A stretch of 11,609 bases of DNA from Paracraurococcus sp049315625 (GTDB lineage Bacteria; Pseudomonadota; Alphaproteobacteria; Acetobacterales; Acetobacteraceae), in contig JBMOJU010000149.1 of the NCBI GenBank assembly GCA_049315625.1, positions 1-11,609 of the forward strand, given 5' to 3'. Made by a program: the position numbers and the translations under genes. The notes under the pieces were generated by a model that saw only the letters and a program-made list of their open reading frames with translations, searched no databases and had not been told where the DNA came from. Below, one piece after another: positions 9,207 through 11,609 of the stretch; position 1 is the stretch's first letter, and each line of letters opens with the position of its first letter.

Positions 9207-10148
9207 ATGCGTGTCCGTTGCATGACACTCGCCGCCGCCCTGCTGCTGCCGCTGGCCCCCTTCGCCGTGCTGGCCCAGGGCGCCGCGCCGGCGGCTGCCC
9301 CGGCCGAGGATCCGGTGATCGCCCGGGTGGATGGCCAGCCGGTCCGCCTCTCCGACGTGCTCGCCACCGCGCAGGACGTCCTGCCGGCCGACATGCGCGA
9401 CCTGCCGCCGCCGCTGCTGCTGCAGGTCATCCCGCCCGATGTCCGCCGCCAGTTGATCGAGCGGACCATCACCGAACGTGCCCTGACCGCCGCCGCCCGC
9501 GCCGCCGGGCTGGACCAGGAGGAGGAGGTGCGCCGCCGCATCCGCCGGGCGGAGGAGCAGGAGCTGCAGCAGGCCTTCCTGGCGCGCGAGGTCGCCGCCG
9601 GCGTGACCGATACCGCGATCCGCGCCCGCTACGACCAGGAAACCGGCAAGCGGCAGGGCGAGGAGGAAGTGCGCGCGCGCCATATCCTGCTGCGCACCGA
9701 GACCGAGGCCAGGGCGGCCCTGGCGGCGGTGAAGGGCGGCGAGGAGTTCGGCGCGGTGGCCAAGCGCCTTTCGGCCGATCCGGGGTCGCGCGACGGCGGC
9801 GATCTGGGCTTCTTCAAGCGCGGCGACATGGTGCCCGAATTCGCCGAGGCCGCCTTCGTCATGAAGCCGGGGGAGGTCAGCGCCGCCCCGGTCAAGAGCC
9901 CCTTCGGCTGGCATGTGATCAAGGTGGAGGAGCGCCGCTCCGCCCCTGTCCCCAGCTTCGACGAGAGCCGCCAGCAGCTCCGCCAGCAGATGCTGCAGGA
10001 GCAGGTGGACATCGTCGTGCAGCGCGTGCGGGCGACGGCCAAGGTGGAACGGCTGGACCAGCCGGCCGGTGGCTCGCTGCTCGACACCGCCGCGCCGCCG
10101 GCGGCGTCGCCCCCCCCGGGCGCCCGGCCCGCGCCGCAGCGCCGCTAG
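9207..10148 (+). CDS. Exported parvulin-type peptidylprolyl isomerase
   Basis: The enzyme catalyses cis-trans isomerisation of prolyl bonds and helps envelope proteins fold in the periplasm. The 313-residue protein has a signal peptide (MRVRCMTLAAALLLPLAPFA, cleavage likely before Q24), a helical SurA/PrsA-like N-terminal region at about 33-150, and a parvulin domain at about 154-242. Domain landmarks are RARHILL (H159), FGAVAKRLSADPGSRDGGDL, LGFFKRGDMVPEF and PFGWHVIKV (H236). The last 40 residues are Pro/Ala-rich. ATG at 9207 is preferred, with AAGGG 12 bases upstream; ATG at 9222 would shorten the signal peptide and TTG at 9174 would lengthen it. It is divergent from secA and upstream of argJ, an order I recall in related bacteria. 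Whether it counts as SurA, PpiD or PrsA cannot be decided. Confidence 0.9.
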   Translation: MRVRCMTLAAALLLPLAPFAVLAQGAAPAAAPAEDPVIARVDGQPVRLSDVLATAQDVLPADMRDLPPPLLLQVIPPDVRRQLIERTITERALTAAARAAGLDQEEEVRRRIRRAEEQELQQAFLAREVAAGVTDTAIRARYDQETGKRQGEEEVRARHILLRTETEARAALAAVKGGEEFGAVAKRLSADPGSRDGGDLGFFKRGDMVPEFAEAAFVMKPGEVSAAPVKSPFGWHVIKVEERRSAPVPSFDESRQQLRQQMLQEQVDIVVQRVRATAKVERLDQPAGGSLLDTAAPPAASPPPGARPAPQRR

Positions 10149-10155
10149 ATCAATC

Positions 10156-10199
10156 GCACGTCTTCCGCGCCGGGGCTGCCGGCGCAGCAAGAGACGTGC
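10156..10199 (+). promoter_or_regulatory. Strong nested stem-loop between the isomerase gene and argJ
   Basis: The outer stem GCACGTCT (10156-10163) pairs perfectly with AGACGTGC (10192-10199). The inner stem GCGCCGG (10167-10173) pairs perfectly with CCGGCGC (10179-10185) around the loop GGCTG. It begins 7 bases after the isomerase stop and ends 5 bases before the argJ Shine-Dalgarno sequence. It may terminate or attenuate transcription, protect the upstream mRNA end, or bind a regulator. There is no T-run after it, so simple intrinsic termination is not supported. Confidence 0.55.
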
Positions 10200-10218
10200 C
10201 TGCCAGGAGGACAACCGC

Positions 10219-10341
10219 ATGGCCGGCAAGGCAATACCCGTCTCTCCCCTCGCCCTGCCGCTGCCGGAGGTGCCGCCGATCGCCGGCGTCTCGCTCGGCG
10301 TGGTGGCCGCGGGCATCCGCTATGTCGGGCGGCGGATTTGA
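10219..10341 (+). pseudogene. argJ: N-terminal fragment of argJ, separated from the rest by a frame break
   Basis: A 40-codon reading frame with an excellent Shine-Dalgarno sequence, AGGAGG at 10205-10210, eight bases before its ATG. It reads MAGKAIPVSPL then a PPIAGVSLGVVAAGIRYVGRR segment, which is the usual ArgJ N-terminus (AAGIRYxGRxDL), and then stops at TGA 10339-10341. In the next frame the sequence continues as D-L-T-M-M-Q-F, exactly what should follow GRR. Adding one base near 10333-10335, for example a third G to give CGGGAT, restores a 412-residue ArgJ. This is therefore the true translation start of argJ and the break is a one-base deletion or a sequencing error. As it stands, the TGA overlaps a TTG (TTGA), so reinitiation is conceivable. 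Confidence 0.8.
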
Positions 10342-11456
10342 CCATGATGCAATTCGCCCCGGGCACGACGGTGGCCGGTGTGTTCACCCGCAACAAATGC
10401 CCCGGCGCCCCGGTCGACTGGTGCCGCCAGGCGCTGAAGGGCGGCAAGGCGCGCGCCCTGGTGGTCAATGCCGGCAACGCCAACGTCTTCACCGGCAAGG
10501 CGGGGCGGGAGGCGACCAAGGCGACCGCCGTGGCGGCCGCCGGCCTGGTCGGCTGCAAGCCGAACGAGGTCTTCCTCTGCTCGACCGGCGTGATCGGCGA
10601 GACCCTGCCGCATGAGAAGCTGACCGCCGCGCTGCCCGGGCTGCATGCCGCCCTGGTGCCGGAGAACTGGGCCGACGCCGCGCGCGGCATCATGACCACC
10701 GACACCTTCCCCAAGGCATCGGTCCGCACCGCCGAGATCGGCGGGACCACGGTGACCATCGCCGGCATCGCCAAGGGCAGCGGCATGATCGCGCCCGACA
10801 TGGCGACCATGCTGAGCTTCGTCGCCACCGACGCGAAGATTCCCGCCGAGGCGCTGCAGGCGCTGCTGTCGAAGGGGTCGGCCAGGTCGTTCAACTGCGT
10901 GACCGTGGACAGCGATACCTCGACCAGCGACACCGTGCTGCTGTTCGCCACCGGCCAGGCGAAGCATCCGCGCGTGCCGAAGGAAGGCGGCGCGATGCTG
11001 AAGGACTTCGCCCGGGCGCTGGATGAGGTACTGCTCGAATTGGCGCTGATGGTCGCGCGCGACGGCGAGGGCGCGCAGAAGCTGATCCAGATCGACGTCA
11101 CCGGGGCGGTCAGCGCCAAGTCGGCGCACCGGATCGCCATGAGCATCGCCAATTCGCCGCTGGTGAAGACGGCGATCGCCGGCGAGGACGCGAATTGGGG
11201 CCGCATCGTCATGGCGGTCGGCAAGGCGGGCGAGCCGGCCGACCGCGATCTGCTGGGCGTGGCCGTCGGCGGCACCTGGATGGCGAAGGATGGCGGCGTC
11301 ATCCCCGGCTATGACGAGACCCCCGTGGTCGCGCACATGAAGGGCCGGGAGGTCGAGATCACCGTCGATATCGGCCTCGGTCGCGGCAAGGCGCGGGTTT
11401 GGACCTGCGACCTGACGCATGGCTACATCGACATCAACGGCAGCTACCGCAGCTAG
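10338..11456 (+). CDS. argJ: Arginine biosynthesis bifunctional protein ArgJ (glutamate N-acetyltransferase), main reading frame
   Basis: ArgJ transfers acetyl from N-acetylornithine to glutamate, and in many bacteria also uses acetyl-CoA, closing the cyclic arginine pathway in the cytosol. This frame holds 372 residues of a protein expected to be about 412. Landmarks are GVFTRNKCPGAPV near the start, VVNAGNANVFTG, CSTGVIGE (oxyanion-hole Thr-Gly), KGSGMIAPDMATML with the self-cleavage and nucleophile Thr at 10806-10808, NCVTVDSDTSTSDT, and the exact family C-terminus CDLTHGYIDINGSYRS. The first 38-39 codons lie in another frame at 10219. TTG at 10338 is only the first in-frame start codon after the break, with ATG at 10344 and 10347; none has a proper Shine-Dalgarno sequence. 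Without its N-terminus the alpha chain lacks a core strand, so activity is doubtful unless the break is an error. Confidence 0.93.
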   Translation: MTMMQFAPGTTVAGVFTRNKCPGAPVDWCRQALKGGKARALVVNAGNANVFTGKAGREATKATAVAAAGLVGCKPNEVFLCSTGVIGETLPHEKLTAALPGLHAALVPENWADAARGIMTTDTFPKASVRTAEIGGTTVTIAGIAKGSGMIAPDMATMLSFVATDAKIPAEALQALLSKGSARSFNCVTVDSDTSTSDTVLLFATGQAKHPRVPKEGGAMLKDFARALDEVLLELALMVARDGEGAQKLIQIDVTGAVSAKSAHRIAMSIANSPLVKTAIAGEDANWGRIVMAVGKAGEPADRDLLGVAVGGTWMAKDGGVIPGYDETPVVAHMKGREVEITVDIGLGRGKARVWTCDLTHGYIDINGSYRS

Positions 11457-11496
11457 AGCATGCTGCGTTCGCTTGCGCTCACTGTGCATGCTCTAG
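11453..11496. repeat. Perfect inverted repeat at the argJ 3' end (terminator-like or dispersed palindrome)
   Basis: CTAGAGCATGC (11453-11463) and GCATGCTCTAG (11486-11496) are perfect 11-base arms around a 22-base loop. The left arm includes the argJ stop codon TAG. It could end argJ transcription, although no T-run follows. The form, with CTAG ends, also resembles dispersed palindromic repeats of Acetobacteraceae genomes, as far as I recall. Confidence 0.65.
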
Positions 11497-11509
11497 CCAC
11501 AGTTTGGTC

Positions 11510-11553
11510 GCGGGATTCAGCGTTTTCGGCGATTTCGCCTCAACGCATCCCGC
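11510..11553. repeat. Second palindromic structure downstream of argJ
   Basis: GCGGGAT (11510-11516) pairs with ATCCCGC (11547-11553). Next to it GCGTT (11520-11524) can pair with AACGC (11542-11546) if TCA at 11517-11519 bulges out, and GGCGATTTCGCC (11528-11539) makes a short inner hairpin. It follows the first palindrome after 13 bases and may be part of one composite repeat unit running to the CTCTAG at 11553-11558. Confidence 0.55.
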
Positions 11554-11559
11554 TCTAGG

Positions 11560-11609
11560 AGCCTGTCCAAGAATGGTCGACAGGCTTGGGTTCTTGGGTT
11601 CTTGGGTTG
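11560..11609. repeat. Inverted repeat followed by 8-base tandem repeats at the window edge
   Basis: AGCCTGTC (11560-11567) pairs with GACAGGCT (11579-11586) around 11 bases. TTGGGTTC then occurs in tandem at 11586-11593 and 11594-11601, with a third copy differing in its last base at 11602-11609, where the window ends. The block starts just after a CTAG (11555-11558). The GAGCCTGTC-type edge beside CTAG recalls insertion-sequence ends, but no transposase is visible. Confidence 0.45.

Noticed and set aside
8947..9228. N-terminal extension of SecA to 1004 residues
   Set aside because: The added residues are Arg/Pro-rich and unlike SecA, the family N-terminus begins at 8946, and the extension would cover the promoter candidate and overlap the divergent gene start.
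10327..10341. Programmed -1 frameshifting as the explanation of the split argJ
   Set aside because: The codons GGG CGG CGG ATT do not form a slippery heptamer, and slipping would leave a poor codon-anticodon match. ArgJ is not known for such control. Deletion or sequencing error is simpler.

Overview
The window is chromosomal DNA of very high G+C content with strong G/C preference at third codon positions. It fits an alphaproteobacterium, most likely the Acetobacteraceae (Roseomonas-like). This rests on the composition, a 910-residue SecA of alphaproteobacterial form, and the gene order secA / divergent parvulin-type peptidylprolyl isomerase / argJ, which I recall from that class. No database comparison was possible, so the taxonomy is an inference.

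Left part, plus strand (1-4440). The 3' portion of a penicillin-binding protein 1C gene enters from the left edge and overlaps a YaiI/YqxD (UPF0178) family gene by 4 bases. After a spacer of about 200 bp with an A+T-rich core comes a two-gene envelope cassette, also joined by a 4-base overlap. Its first gene encodes an exported protein with a tetratricopeptide-like segment, a long Ala/Pro linker and a Cds6/NTF2-like C-terminal domain. Its second encodes an exported YkuD L,D-transpeptidase. This half is mostly peptidoglycan synthesis and cross-linking.

Middle, minus strand (4453-9135). Reading right to left: secA behind a probable promoter and a structured leader; a putative exported beta-carbonic-anhydrase-like protein with its own candidate promoter; an RluA-type pseudouridine synthase; and a small exported cysteine-containing protein of unknown function. 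The last three form a tight unit with a 16-bp gap and then a 4-base overlap. They meet the L,D-transpeptidase gene tail to tail over a long hairpin that probably acts as a bidirectional terminator.

Right part, plus strand (9207-11609). An exported parvulin-type isomerase gene, a strong nested hairpin, and argJ. ArgJ is interrupted by an apparent single-base deletion: the ribosome-binding site and first 38-39 codons lie in one frame and the rest in another. After argJ come palindromic repeat-like elements, an inverted repeat starting at a CTAG site, and a short tandem repeat cut by the window edge.

Most genes are housekeeping. I found no defence system, CRISPR array, RNA gene or complete mobile element. 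The points most worth following are the argJ frame break, the repeat element translated in frame inside pbpC, the carbonic-anhydrase-like protein with its palindromic promoter region, and the hairpins at 4425-4460 and 10156-10199.
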